A DNA stretch of 64,000 nt from Climacium dendroides (lineage: Eukaryota > Streptophyta > Bryopsida > Hypnales > Climaciaceae). Shown piece by piece: positions 25,041 through 36,679 of this stretch. The notes below the pieces were generated by a model, which worked only from the letters and a program-made list of their open reading frames with translations, searched no databases and was not told the DNA's origin. Location: the NCBI GenBank assembly GCA_950106755.1, contig OX467083.1:45460555-45524554 (forward strand), in the 5' to 3' direction. The position numbers were made by a program, and so were the translations under genes. Positions within the stretch are counted from its first letter, which is position 1. The number at the start of each line of letters is the position of its first letter.

Positions 25041-25764
25041 GGGAACCAGAGAGAAGGCATTCTTCTCTCAAATGGTACAATACATTAACTTACATGTGCA
25101 ACAATTCTTTATGAATTAACTTAACTTATAGTAGCCAACCCATTTTCAAACCATTATCCCATTTTAAATCTATAGGTTGCTTTTTTTTCTATGAAGTTTT
25201 GCTTTCTTTCCATGAAGTTGTGGTGGAGTTCAAGTAACAGTTGTGGCACATTATAATTGATTATAAAGCTATCAATATTGCAACCAACCCTTGGTCGATT
25301 TTGCAATCAACCTATGATCAGAAATTGAAAGGTTTACATCACTATTACAAGTCAGAAAGAATCTTTCACTAAAAAATTCATAATAATTATATTTTGTATA
25401 ATAAAATTTTGGAAAAATATACAATCCTTCCAAACTCCATTTCTGTACATGAGAAAAAATCTACATTCAAAAAACCTGCGCTACAAATATGCACAATTGC
25501 TGAAGTAGTTGAAAATGGATCAACTACCATAATAGCCTTTGGAACACCAAGAATGGCAAGAAGTTCATCCAAAGCCATCGGGAAAGTACGTTGCAATGTG
25601 TCAAAAAATATGAGATTAGGTGATTGGTTGATTCATGGCGCTAGAGGCACATGGTCTATTCAAGGCTTACATCTCATTGTTGAACTTAAAGTAGACAAGG
25701 CTACTACCACCCTAATTTGGAATCTGGACATTTTAGGGCCAATTCCAAGAGGGGCATATATTTT
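25041..25764. other. AT-rich intergenic DNA
   Basis: No gene is supported. A forward open frame at 25394-25768 (124 codons) shows no recognisable domain and no gene-like base composition. Confidence 0.4.
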
Positions 25765-26420
25765 CTAGAGGTGTGTGCTTGTTTCATGAGTCAAATCCAA
25801 GTGGAATTACAATTTTCCAATTAAATTTGTAATTTTTGTGAATTTTTGAAGTGATCAGCCCTGAAATTATAAAACTGTCTCTAGACTAGAATCCCATAAA
25901 CAACCTAAAACCGCCTAATCAAGTACTAGATATTCTCTATTAACCCTTAAAGGACAAGCCTATGACCATGGAAATCACTCATTTGGGCATTGTATGAATA
26001 GTTGGTTTAAAAAAAATGCAAAAGCATTCATTGGAAGTCAAACTATTATATAAGCTTTTTCACTGACCTCCCCTTTTCATGCAAGATTCTGAGGATGAAT
26101 GGTTGCAACTTTGTCCTATACACATGGATTCTATGTCATTCATCAACTAGAAAATTGCTATAACGTCATTTATGAGTTAATGGAGTGACACATTATCCCT
26201 TGTTGTTATAAAAGCCCGGATTTTGTCATAATATGTTCTGATTTTGTCATAAAATGAAGAGAATTGGGGGGATTTTAGGTGAAATTGGGGCCAAAAGTAG
26301 GTGACAAAATTGGATTGGTCTATTGATTGAATTGGGTTGCAAACAGTAATGGGCTGGTCTACCTTAAGCCCATTCCATTCCAACAAGTGCCATCATGACA
26401 CCACAAAATTTTTAGTGCCA
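25765..26420 (-). repeat. Dispersed repeat H copy 3, split by element A
   Basis: Reverse-orientation copy of the sequence seen at 39826-40105 and, with more flank, 41430-41785. The match runs over 26420-26185, stops, and resumes from 25930 down to 25765. The gap is filled exactly by a family A element (25940-26180). Confidence 0.55.
25940..26180 (+). mobile_element. TTAA-flanked MITE, family A copy 3 (nested)
   Basis: 241 bp from TTAACCCTTAAAGGACAAGC to GAGTTAA. It has the same internal order as the other A copies (GACCATGGAAATCACTC, GTCAAACTATT, CAAGATTCTGAGGATGAATG). It lies inside repeat H, so it is a younger insertion. Confidence 0.65.
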
Positions 26421-26922
26421 AAAGTCACTATAATTCTTAGCCCCAATTCATTGGTGCAACTAACTTATAAGATTTTTTAGTATAGAACTAGCAATTGGCG
26501 CTTGCTTTGCTACGCATTAAATATATTACTTTCATCAATTTTTCATGTGATAGAATGTAGATAAACAAAGTATGTATAATCTTTAAATGAAAATATTGAC
26601 ATCCTCATACGATATTCTTTGAAAAAAATTATATAGTGCAATATAAAGTAATTAAAGAAAATCTTTATATCATAATTTTTACAAAATAACCTTTGCAAAG
26701 ATGAAAACATTGCAATAAGAATAAATTAATCAAGTGAACAATGTAAGTAGAATCTTCACATTTGAATATTTAGAGCAATGCTAGTGGTTGGTGCTTCCTT
26801 ATTCTTTAATATCACATTTTAAAAGACATGGGATTTATCTATAGTTTTGTTGTCTAAAAATTTTCTTTGAAATTTTTTTAGAAATATCCATTTGATTTTT
26901 AAATATTTCATGAAAAGAATAC

Positions 26923-26924
<2 letters not shown>

Positions 26925-26959
<35 letters not shown>
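26925..26959. repeat. (TA)n microsatellite
   Basis: A pure TA dinucleotide run of about 17 units. Confidence 0.95.
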
Positions 26960-26965
<6 letters not shown>

Positions 26966-27136
26966 GTATCCTATGGCTATTACAAAAGCAATTGAATTTC
27001 TATAATATTATTCAAAATTGAATTGTGATATTATAGAGGTCGTTGTGATTTTAGTAGTATGATTGGCTAATGTATGGACTTTTTGGACTTCAATTTCTCT
27101 TGTGTAGCACCCACAAAGATATTTAGGGTGAGTGGA

Positions 27137-27364
27137 TTAACCCTCAAACATTGCAGCAAATGTTTATTGTCTGGTGGATGACAAGGAATTCTCTTGTGTA
27201 GGACAAAAATGCAATTATTCATCTTCAGAATTAAGGGTGCAAAGGGGAAATCTTCTACAGTCGTTTGACTCCCAATGAATATTTTGATTTTTTTAAATTA
27301 GATGATGTCACACGGTTCCAAAAGGGCTGATTTCCATGGTCACCACTCGGCGTTTAAAGGTTAA
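27137..27364 (-). mobile_element. TTAA-flanked MITE, family A copy 4 (reverse)
   Basis: 228 bp from TTAACCCTCAAACATTG to CGTTTAAAGGTTAA, a 13-bp imperfect inverted repeat. Read on the minus strand it gives the family A order, including GTGACCATGGAAATCAGCCC and GAATAATTGCATTTTTGTCC. Confidence 0.7.
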
Positions 27365-28984
27365 TAAATAGATGGCAAGGCGGATCACACACATGATGTT
27401 GGAGTAAGGTAGCAGCACCCATAATTGTTAATTTAAGGGTTTGGAATATGATGTCTACTAATACACATCCAACAAATTATTGGACCCAATTAGCAAGAGA
27501 AAAATAATTCTTGTACACTTTCAAATGTATTATTTGGATACTTTGAGTATAAGTTGTGAATTTTTAAAGAGTCGACTATGAATGCACCTAATATTGACAC
27601 TAGGGTCTTATATTTAGATGTAGTACATCCTTGTAATCACATGTATTTACTTCCTAAGATTTTCCAAGATTTTAGAGGTGACAATTATGGATGTTGCTAC
27701 CTTAATTCAATTCAAGAGTGCATTTTGTTGCATCTCTTTATATGGTAGAACCACCAATTCTCAACCCAAGATCTATATCCAACTTGTGGGTGCATCTATT
27801 TTTAGCCAAAATAGGAACAGATTTCCAACCCAAGCTTGGAATGCATTTGTACATCCTTTCCAAGGTTGGAACTAATAAGATCATGACACATGTCCCGAAG
27901 TATTGGGCAAGAAAGTAGGAAGTAGTGAGCACGAATGTAATTCTTGAATGATTGGAATTGGAAGAGTCTATATGTTGGGTATAGGTGTAGGCCAAGTTTT
28001 AGCTTTTTAAATTCATAGTAATTTCAATTCAAGGTATACAATTACCAAAAAAGTTGCAATCCCCATGATTTCTATCTTCCTACATGGCAAAAAAATTTGC
28101 ATTGCCTAATACCACTCCAAAACATGTGCAAAATTACTTAAGTGGTTAACTGTAGGTGGTTCTACCATATTTTAATTTAGCTACCATATGCCTTTGAAAG
28201 ACCAATCCAATATTGACTTCAACATCACTAGTGTTGATTATAGGCACTAATTTTACATGAGCATAGTTGCCATTTTTAAACATAACACTAAACATTAATT
28301 TTTATTGAATCTTACTAGCTAGTGAAAGAAGATTCCAACATTTGTTAGCATGCATTAACTTATTTGGACACCGTATGAATAAGTTATGTATTTTCAAAGT
28401 AATGTCTTTACATGTCCCACAAACCATAACTAGGATTGAATAAACTCTTATGTTTTGATTGTGTACATCTTGTGTAATTAGTATTTAGGTTTTTGTGATG
28501 CTTTTTGATCCAAATGTAGGTATGACATTTTGAGTAGTGTTGATTCTTGGTGTGCATACCTAGTTATAAGATTATTAGAATGTGTTAATGATCAATTTTT
28601 TTTTCTTTTTGTCACTTTTTCGTGCACTGAATGTAGTTGATAGATTTTTCTCACAAGTAGTATCTAAATCTCCCCAAGTGTAGTTAAAATTTCTCTGTTG
28701 GCTTTCGGTAGGTGTTTGAGAAATCACTCCCACAAATTCAATTTAAAATCTTTGTATTGAACAATGGGCTTTGTGTACCATGGCTCCCGATACATTTTTT
28801 GCATTCTATAGCAACTATAATAGTGGGCTCTTATTGAAACCTTCTTCTTCAAACAATCTCCACATGAAGTTTTGAAATGGATGATAAGTGGTTTTGAAAT
28901 GAATTGCCCATAATGTGAAAGAGTAATAAAAATTGTCAAATATTAATTCATATTTCGATTCATACTTCATCAATGAATGGAATA
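27365..28984. other. AT-rich intergenic DNA with a dispersed repeat
   Basis: No gene. About 27865-28110 (ATGACACATGTCCCGAAGTA) is repeated at 53840-54090 in the same orientation. Nothing else is recognised. Confidence 0.5.
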
Positions 28985-29415
28985 AGAGCCAAGGTGTATC
29001 CACTTAATTTTTCTAAATGAAAAATTGGATGCCCAATTACCTTCTCACAAATGCGGCTAAAGAATCTAGGGTTCGTTTAAGTTTAGTAATGGTTGCATTT
29101 TGGAACCTTCTGTACTACTTTTTGAATGCTACAATGCTTGTTTTTGCTCAAGCCATATCTTTTTTCAAATTGTATGTGTGTGGGTTTTGCAAGGCCTATG
29201 ATCAGAAATAGGTGCCTACGACAGTATTCTTTGGAAATTCATAAGTAATTCATAAATGCTCCAAAAAATATGAAACCACTTGTGTTAGATTCTGCATCAG
29301 TTTCTCTTTGAGTGAAAAATAAGGGGAAATACTTTCGAGCATCTGAAACACATCAGAAAGACCAACCAGCAATTAAAGGGTCACTTTATGAGCACACTAC
29401 CTTATTACAAATTCA
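28985..29415 (+). repeat. Dispersed repeat G copy 1
   Basis: Shares AATAGGTGCCTAC, ATTCATAAGTAATTCA and ATATGAAACCACTTGTGT in the same order with 42990-43270, and in reverse with about 55200-55500. It ends near CACACTACCTTATTAC. No termini or coding capacity are identified. Confidence 0.55.
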
Positions 29416-30599
29416 AATAATTTGCGCAAGGACATCCAGCTGCATCTTGTAACTATGGTGGAATGGATTGCTTGAGCATGACAAGGCTGCTGTGCTGGCC
29501 GTGTGTCAGATTCTTCGACTGAACGCTCTCTTATCTCACAACAATGGTTAAGGGTTGGATGGTTTAGGTGGAAACATCCAAAACCATCAATATAAGTAAT
29601 TCAACATAGTTGGAGGCACCTTTTTCTAAAGAAAGTATTTTTTTTAGTATCAACAATTGAAAATCACGAATTTAAAAATAAATAAATAAAATTGTATATG
29701 TCACGTGATTTTTATGAATTTTCAAAGTGAGAGTTCCCTAGGCCATTGAAACCAACATATAGTTGGATCTATAATCGAAGTTTCAAAAAAACTGCACTCA
29801 ATAGTTTAATGATGCTTTTGAGGGACACTTCATGGGAAGTTTAGGTACATTTCTTGGGAAATCTGTTGTGCATGAATGGGGATAGGGAAGGGTTTGGGTG
29901 TTTCTACTTTACCATTGAAATAAGTTCAAGAAGATATCAAGCACAATTGAAGCTGGCCTTGTCCAAAATTTCACATCTTTTTGGCCTTAATATTTATTTG
30001 GTATATGGTATTTTTTGGTATGTAAAACTTATATGTTACTATAATAAAACAAAAGTGTACTATATTGTTTACAGAAAAAAGGGTGTTTTGTTTGCATTCC
30101 TTTTCAATCCCAATATGTTATTTTTTTTAAATTAATGGCATAACTACCAAATAAACTCACTATTCTAGGAACATGTTAGAAAGATTGGAACAAATTTAAA
30201 ACAAATACACTATAATAGCATTGCAAGTGCCCTTTAATTCCTTCACATTCAATCTACACAACCACTAAGGTGGAAGAAAAAATGGCTTAGAACAAAAAGA
30301 AAAATAGCTCTCGAGCATTAGAACTTCAACAAGGTACCACAAAACCTATGTGATGAACACATATATGACGTATGTGCATTTCTAATTGCCACAAAACTAG
30401 TTGTATTAAATGACAAGATTTGTTTATATTGGATTGAATTGGTAAATGAAAAAGGGATTCCAACACCATTTAGAGTGCATTATTTGTACAATATAAGGAC
30501 AAGTTATAAATTCCTATGTGCTACACACAAGTGTACCATATATCAACATAAAATTATAATGTTTAAACCTTATACATCCTCAAAATTAATGATGTGATG
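29416..30599. other. AT-rich intergenic DNA
   Basis: No gene or clear repeat end is seen. The forward open frame at 29854-30135 is AT-rich and without domain features. Confidence 0.45.
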
Positions 30600-31780
30600 G
30601 ATCTTGGTTACTTCTTAAAGGTTTTTCATGTTTAGAAGTCCAAAATAGTAAATAGAAAGAAGTAGAAAATGATTTTAAAAACCAAATTGTTAAGAATTTG
30701 AATTGAAAAGTGACCATCCCAATGGTCGTAATGCAATAAACAATCTACAACCTATCACTTTTTTCCAAAAATACTAAAAATTAAGTTAAATAAAGAAATT
30801 AAAAGTTTGTTTTAGAGTAGATATTCTATAATTACCTACAAACTAAAACTTCTCATAACTTTCATCTCATTATCCCCTAAATATCCAAGGCACCAAGTTC
30901 TAGTCTTGACAATTTTACTTTGAAGTTAAATAAAACCTAGCCAAGTTACTATATTTAGTATTTCATATTTTGAACAAAATATTTTTGAAGTATAGTTTTA
31001 GCATCAAAAATTCAATTTTGAAAATGATTAATTATGATTTTTCTATTCAAGATTTTTTGCAAGGGTGTCCATTGCAAATCTTGATTTTCTAGTGTTGAGG
31101 CTCTTAGAAATGAACCTCAAATACATTAGATCTTAGAGGAATTGATCACATTTGAAATTCATTTAAAAAAATTATAGAGTACATTTTGAAAATTGATGAA
31201 TTGATTGGGATTATGCATGTTATGTCCTTTAACCTCATTTTTTGGGTGACTAATTATTTAGACTTGACATGTAAAAAAAAGATTGAAAGACTTCAAATCA
31301 CTTTTATAGTTTTAATATCCTCATGATCAAACATTAAAATCTTTCAATCCATAAGTGAAATTTTTGTGTATTCTTTTCCATTGTGATCTCTAACATGTCT
31401 AGTTTGAATTTGTACGGTTACAATTAAAAAAGATTGATAAAACTTAGTAAATTCAAAGAACTTCATAAAAAGCCTATGGAATGATTCAAAGCTTTCTACA
31501 AATATATAAATCCAGAAAACCAATTTTTAATTTTTAATTTTAAAAAAAATGACATTTTCTAAGCCACCCAAGCTGATGTGATACCATAAAAAACTACATA
31601 TCATACAATAATTTTCTTAACCATGTGGTCAAAAGATATGAAAATTGTTGCGTCTTAAAGTTATTCTTCAACTACATGTTGTAGGGAAATTCTAAAGGAA
31701 AAAAATGGAAATTCCATTCATAAATGGATGTCCATAAACACAATGTTTCCCCAAATGTTACTTGGTCCTTTATGGGTTAA
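30600..31780 (+). mobile_element. TTAA element, family D copy 1 (split by B)
   Basis: Similar to the D copy at 40348-41305: AGAAGTAGAAAATGATT, TAGAGTAGATATTCTAT and CATAACTTTCATCTCATTA. It is then interrupted by a reverse family B element and resumes with GGAATGATTCAAAGC, AACCAATTTTTAATTTTTA and ACCATGTGGTCAAAAG. It ends GGTCCTTTATGGGTTAA at 31764-31780. The left end is approximate. Confidence 0.65.
30870..31475 (-). mobile_element. Family B element copy 2, nested in family D
   Basis: Reverse copy of the element at 1726-2418. It begins TTATCCCCTAAATATCCAAG (one base from TTAACCCCTAAAT) and carries the reverse complements of the same internal blocks, for example TTTCAATCCATAAGTG and GGGTGTCCATTGCAA. 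The far end is lost after CATAAAAAGCC. Confidence 0.7.
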
Positions 31781-31949
31781 TTTGTGATTTCATGTATATA
31801 GGTATTTCAAATCAATTGCTATAGGTAACAAACATAAAAAATAATTATTAGTATCTTCTTTTTTAGGAGGTTCGTCAACCAATAGAAAAGATATAGATTA
31901 GAAGCATGTCAACCTTGACATATGCATAGTGTTAACAACAGTAAACCAC

Positions 31950-32440
31950 ATGTGGCATTAGCTTAGTGGCTTTAGACTTGGCACCTTGGAAAAGTAGTCA
32001 TGAGGTCAAATCTAAGCATTGGTGGGGGGGCTTACTGCCATAGTCCACCCAACTATTGGGGAGTACCCTGAAAAGGTGGTCATGAGGTCAAATCCAAGCG
32101 TTTGTGGAATGGTTACCGCCATAGTCCACCCAAAAACAAGGGGTACCTTGGAAAGGTGAGCTTGAGGTCAAATCCAAGCATCGGTGGAGTGCTTACCGCC
32201 ATATTCCACCCAACTATTGGGAGGTTTGTAATAATTACCTTGTCATCATATGGGGATACAAGAGTTTTGGGAAAAAGGAATATGTCAATTTTGTAATTTA
32301 AGATCCACCTCCTAACCAAGGCATTTGAAGATGGAATTCACTATCTAACTGCGCGGGCTTAGATAGTTGAGCCATTCCCAATGGACGCTCCATTCACGCC
32401 GGTGTTTGAGACCTTCCTTCTTCACCACACTACACAATTA
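31950..32440 (+). mobile_element. tRNA-derived SINE-like element
   Basis: TAGCTTAGTGGC at 31959-31970 matches a pol III A box, and AGGTCAAATCT at 32003-32013 resembles a B box at normal spacing, as in a tRNA-derived SINE head. The B-box segment (CATGAGGTCAAATCYAAGC plus TACYGCCATAGTCCACCC) is then repeated in units of about 80 bp starting near 31983, 32066 and 32144. The tail to about 32440 (GGGCTTAGATAGTTGAGCC) is not repeated. The 3' limit is approximate. Confidence 0.55.
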
Positions 32441-33025
32441 CAAGACTTTAAAAGGGGATTTTTTTTTTCCATTCAAGCCTAAATTACTTCAGGTGTGTGA
32501 TGTGGGACATGCAAGATGACATTACAATGTGAAAGCAAGTACTCCATCAACTAAGCTTTGTCATTGAAAGGCTGGCCCTGTTATGGGGGAAATCAAAAAA
32601 CTTTTAAATATTAATCAAGCCATGTGGACCTGGCCAACAGTACTGCGGTAACGTCCATAACTGAACATCACATACTCTCCAAGCATTGCCAAGCATTGTC
32701 ACTCCACATGCATTCCATCTGTTTAGAAGACCTGGACAACCTCAGAAAATACTCACACACTTGCCACAAGAGCTCAAAAATGGACCTTTTTTTTTGGTAA
32801 GAAAAAGTGTACAAAATGCAGGTGTGGAAGTGGGGTGCATCGCTGGGATATTATTAGTGTGGATAAACATAAAATATCCAAAAAAATGATGTTAAAAGTT
32901 AACTTCATCAGAAGTTTTCAGAAGTTTTCAGAACAGCGTGAGGACAGTGGAAGTTATAGTCAGTCTCCTCAAAAGAATACTATTATACAATGGTAAGGAT
33001 AATGGCGGAATTTGTCGGGAAAAAC
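32441..33025. other. Intergenic DNA downstream of GDPD
   Basis: Holds the 3' UTR of the minus-strand GDPD gene near its right end. No other gene is seen. Confidence 0.4.
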
Positions 33026-34887
33026 TCAGGCCACCGAAACTCTTCTCCTTCCCAAAGCAGCGCTGGATGGAGATGCAGGCTCATCCATTTGTCGAGCCAC
33101 ACGAACCATCTCCAAAACATGGTCCACTATGACACCATCAATGCCCCAACTTTGTTGCTTGAGAACAGCTTCCCCAACATTGCTGCAAACATCATTACAA
33201 CACAGGCCCTGATATCAGTTTTATTTTCATGGTCTGTAAATAAAAATTGAAAGCCTCCAATCAGACAACTAGCTGTGATGGAAACATTTATTTGGGGTGG
33301 GTGGGTGGGGGTGTCAAAATGAGGTGTTCATTCTTTTTGTGGCACTGCATATTTGTCATTTTTGTAGAATGGTTCAGTTGGCACTGATTTAATTTAAAGC
33401 AGTGAGACTCAGGTTAATATTTTTGTGCTGTTTTTTTGTGTTATTTTTGTTCCAGCTTCATTTTCCCCTCCTGCAGTTATGAAAGAGACCACTTTTAGCC
33501 ATTCAAAGAGCTCAGGGGAAAACCTGTGTAAAGAGAAACCTACACTATTTAAGTTTCAAAAATAAGGAAACCAGGAGGCCAAAAAAGTCAGATGGGTAAT
33601 GTGAAAAAGGCGCTCACTTCAACTCGCCGTAAGTGAAGAAGAAGAGTCCATGTGCCTTGACCATGGCCACTTTGTCCGGGTGTTGCAACACGGCTTTCAC
33701 TTCGCTGACGATGCCTTGCAAGTTGCCGAGGCGGCAGACGTCCAGAGCGGCGTCGATGGAGTTTCGGCGAGCATCGTTGTAGATTTGCCCGCCTCCATTG
33801 GTGAGGAAGAATACGGGATACACCGACATTTTGGAGCGGAGTATTTGCACGGCATCGGGGTGGAAGCTGGAGAAGTAGATCATGCGTCCGTTTGAAAATT
33901 TTCTCACATCTTCCAAGGTGGCGTCAATCACTCGGCGAAGCTCGGCTTCTGTGGTGGAGCCGTCGTCGTCAAATTTCAGCTCAATGTTGAAGCCGGTGGT
34001 GGATTCCACTTGGGCAAAAGCCTCCTCGAGGGTGCACATGCAATCCTCCACATCGGCTGTCCAGAGCGCGATGGAGCCGTCCACCGCCTTGCGGTAGAGG
34101 GAGAGACCCATTTGGGTTGGGTCGGATTGCGGCCCCATGGAACGAAACTCTTCCAGCGTGACCTCGCCGATGTGTCTGGGCCGACTGTTCTCTGTGAGAA
34201 TCACGTCGTCGTGGAAGATGATGGGCACGCCGTCTTTCGTCACTTGCACGTCGAACTCCACGAACTGGGCGCCGTTGCGGGCTGCCAAGTTGAAGGACGT
34301 GATGGTGTTCTCTCGGATGGAGGGTCTTGCTTCCGGCGCCATGCCTTCTGGGAGCACTTTGTTCTTGCCACAGCCGCGGTGACCCACGACCAGGAACATG
34401 GCGCTGGCGGCCTCCGTGAAGCTGTTGGATTCATCTGTTACATTGAAACACGCGAGCTTAACACTCGATAAGCCCCTGGGGCTTTTCTAGCATCAATCAC
34501 CAAACTTTTCGCATGTGCACTGCTAGGGGGACGGTGAGTGCAAACAGACGGACGACTCACCACTAGACGAGATTCCAAACGGACTCATCTGAGGAGGAAT
34601 CTCCAAAGCCAAGCTCTGGCTATGGCCGGGCAACGCAGGCAATGCGGGTTCATCTGCTGCACACACGCAAGAAAGAAAGCCATCATGTGAGAAAACGGTC
34701 CCAAAAGCAATTGTGCTCAGCATCAAGCAATGCACACAACAACGGCTACGCTTCACACAGTCAACTTTACGCAATCAGGGACGACTTGACTGCCACCCCA
34801 AAAGCGCAGTCACACCAATAACAATTAGTGTGGACGTAAAAAGTGCAGAGCAATCAAATTCTCCAACTCACCGACGATCATCGCCAT
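33026..34887 (-). CDS. GDPD: Glycerophosphodiester phosphodiesterase
   Basis: Four exons in phase: 34887-34872 (only 5 codons plus 1 nt), 34653-34561, 34434-33618 and 33182-33026 (1083 nt, 360 aa), the usual length of the plant GDPD1-3 group. The enzyme hydrolyses glycerophosphodiesters to glycerol-3-phosphate and an alcohol, in phospholipid turnover and phosphate recycling. Catalytic and metal-site residues are visible: GHRG with H55/R56, RENT with E78, EFDVQVTKDG with E96 and D98, H111 in FHDD, and E188/K190 in FNIELK. Later family marks are YPVFFLTNGG, GIVSEVK, and GIDGVIVDHVLEMV near the end. There is no signal peptide. In Arabidopsis a GDPD of this type is plastidic; the location here is not clear. 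Exon 2 has a tandem CAGCAG acceptor, so one Gln may be optional. The tiny first exon is the least certain part. Confidence 0.93.
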
Positions 34888-35445
34888 CGAGTGTCTCCCT
34901 CAACCTCGAGCCCTTACGTCCGAAAACAAGTGAACCCTTCTTGCCAAATCCACTCCAAAACTCCTAACCTCCAAACACGACCTCAGGACACCACTGACCC
35001 CGATGAATTTTCCCAATGACGAGAGGGCCCAATAATCCCACACAGCACTCCCACCAACAGGTCGTGGACCTTGGCAGCTCGCGCACAATGCAAGAAGAAC
35101 TAAGCAGAGACGACGTAAACAGAGAGCGAGGTGAACGGGGCGATCGGAAAGGATGTGAGGGACAAGAATTGGAGCAGCCATTTGTAGTCCGTCCTGGCGG
35201 GGACGGCGACGCCGGGATGAGGCCGAACTGTTCTGGACGAAGCGAAGCAAAGCGCGTCGACGAGCGGGGGCGTCCCATGATCCCATCCCCTGACGCCCTT
35301 CCAGTCCATCCCGTCCCTCGGTTCGTCCCCGTCAGACCATCGCCGCCGTCCTCAGCCATCCCGGGACGTGCGACAGCGCGACGACAAACGCTGATTTCCC
35401 AGCAAGCCAGCGGAGAATCGTTCCTTGGGAATCAAAGCATCTAGT
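34888..35445 (-). promoter_or_regulatory. GC-rich upstream region of GDPD
   Basis: The DNA upstream of the GDPD start is strongly GC- and CpG-rich at about 35050-35380, in sharp contrast to the AT-rich repeats beyond 35.7 kb. This fits a promoter and 5' UTR. Several overlapping open frames on both strands have low-complexity Arg/Ser/Pro composition and are explained by the base composition. Confidence 0.45.
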
Positions 35446-35950
35446 TCAATTCCACGGATCTTCCAAATACCAGAAGTGGCATATTCGGCAAAGCATCATC
35501 CGCATGCCGCAAATGCCACTGCAAGCACGCCTAAGGCTGCCTGAGTGCCTGAGGTGCATCCGGTCAATGGACCGATGAACAACCGCTCCAACCCAGTGCT
35601 GCTGGCTGGTCATCGCTGGGCTACTTCCATCGTCACCAACTGGGCTGACCTGCTGGAGTGGGAACCAACGTAGATTTCGTGGATTTTTCCATATCGCCGA
35701 TGTGGCAATCAACTGCAGGATGAGGATGAGAAAGCCTATTTGGGGCTATTTCTAACTCTATCCATTCCTATTGATCCATTTGAGTTACATAATTTACTAT
35801 AATAAGAAGGATTTTGTGAATTCTAGGTCCAAGCTCTAAAAGAATTGGTGACAAGTTGCTCCAGACAAAAACTGACAAATTTTCTATAGGCTTGTCATTG
35901 GCTCGTGGACCAAGTCGGTTTTGGGCAACAAATCACCAAAATTATTTACA
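35446..35950. other. Intergenic DNA
   Basis: Transition from moderately GC-rich DNA to AT-rich repeat DNA. No gene is supported. Confidence 0.4.
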
Positions 35951-36350
35951 CTACAAGTAACCCTTAATCCTTGAAGGATGAGTAACCCTTAACCCTTAAA
36001 GGATGTTAAGGTGAAGGCACAAACTCTAAGCATAATATATAACACAAAATGAACAAGAGAAAAGTCTTCTCCCCTGGTATGTAGAAGATGAATATATACT
36101 CTCCACATTAGGTGTGGGGTTTAAAGTAAAAGGTGTGGAGAGCTTAAAGTAACTAGTAGATCGCTCTGTATAAATAGCACTTACTATTCTACTATCACCT
36201 GAAAATAGAATCTACTATTCTATTTGTGACTTGGTGACTACTTCAACAAAGGACAAGTAATCCTTAATCCTTAAAGGACAAGTAACCATTAACCCTTGAA
36301 GGACGAGTAATCCTTAACCCTTAAAGGACAAGTAACCCTTAACCCTTAAA
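35951..36350 (+). repeat. 25-bp tandem arrays of the TTAA element end
   Basis: Four units of exactly 25 bp at 36251-36350 follow GGACRAGTAAYCMTTAAYCCTTRAA, and two more lie at 35951-36000. The last unit runs straight into the family A element that starts at 36339. Each unit carries the element terminus TTAACCCTTAAAGG. The 250 bp between the arrays is unrelated AT-rich sequence. Confidence 0.85.
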
Positions 36351-36533
36351 GGATGATAGATTGGTGACCGTGGAAATCATCCCTTTGGATATTGTGTGAA
36401 TCATTGGAAGTCAAACTACTATAGAGGACCTGCCCTTTTTGACAATAAAATTCTGAGGATGAATATTTGGACTTTTTTCCTACTAAAAAAGTTCTCTATC
36501 ATCCATAGGATGCCAACAATGTTTAAAGGTTAA
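36339..36533 (+). mobile_element. TTAA-flanked MITE, family A copy 5
   Basis: 195 bp from TTAACCCTTAAAGGATGA to GTTTAAAGGTTAA, inverted at the ends. Interior as in other A copies: GGTGACCGTGGAAATCATCCC, TTGTGTGAATCATTGG, GTCAAACTACT and TTCTGAGGATGAATA. Confidence 0.75.
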
Positions 36534-36679
36534 AGGATGAGATCTATCAAACTATCTCCAAGATGGTTTTTTATTTGGGCGATACACCTATGTCAAGGAC
36601 CAACACTTTTGCTTGATTTTGGAAGGAGGGAGTGATAAAAAAATATTGGTTGTTGATATCAAGGTGTATTGCCAAAATT

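Noticed and set aside
25394..25768. 124-codon forward open frame in AT-rich DNA
   Set aside because: No domain, no gene-like composition, and an equally open frame lies on the opposite strand; left as intergenic.
31950..32020. Functional tRNA gene at the A/B-box pair
   Set aside because: No cloverleaf with paired acceptor and anticodon stems can be drawn; the boxes fit a decayed SINE head.
34010..34471. Forward open frame of 153 codons over the GDPD gene
   Set aside because: Antisense shadow; the minus strand carries all GDPD catalytic motifs in frame.
34900..35444. Several long overlapping open frames on both strands upstream of GDPD
   Set aside because: High GC makes stops rare there; the products are low-complexity Arg/Ser/Pro sequences without domains, and no splice model links them to GDPD.
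35951..36350. Possible CRISPR array from evenly spaced short repeats
   Set aside because: The 25-bp units are contiguous without unique spacers and match a transposon end; the genome is a plant's.
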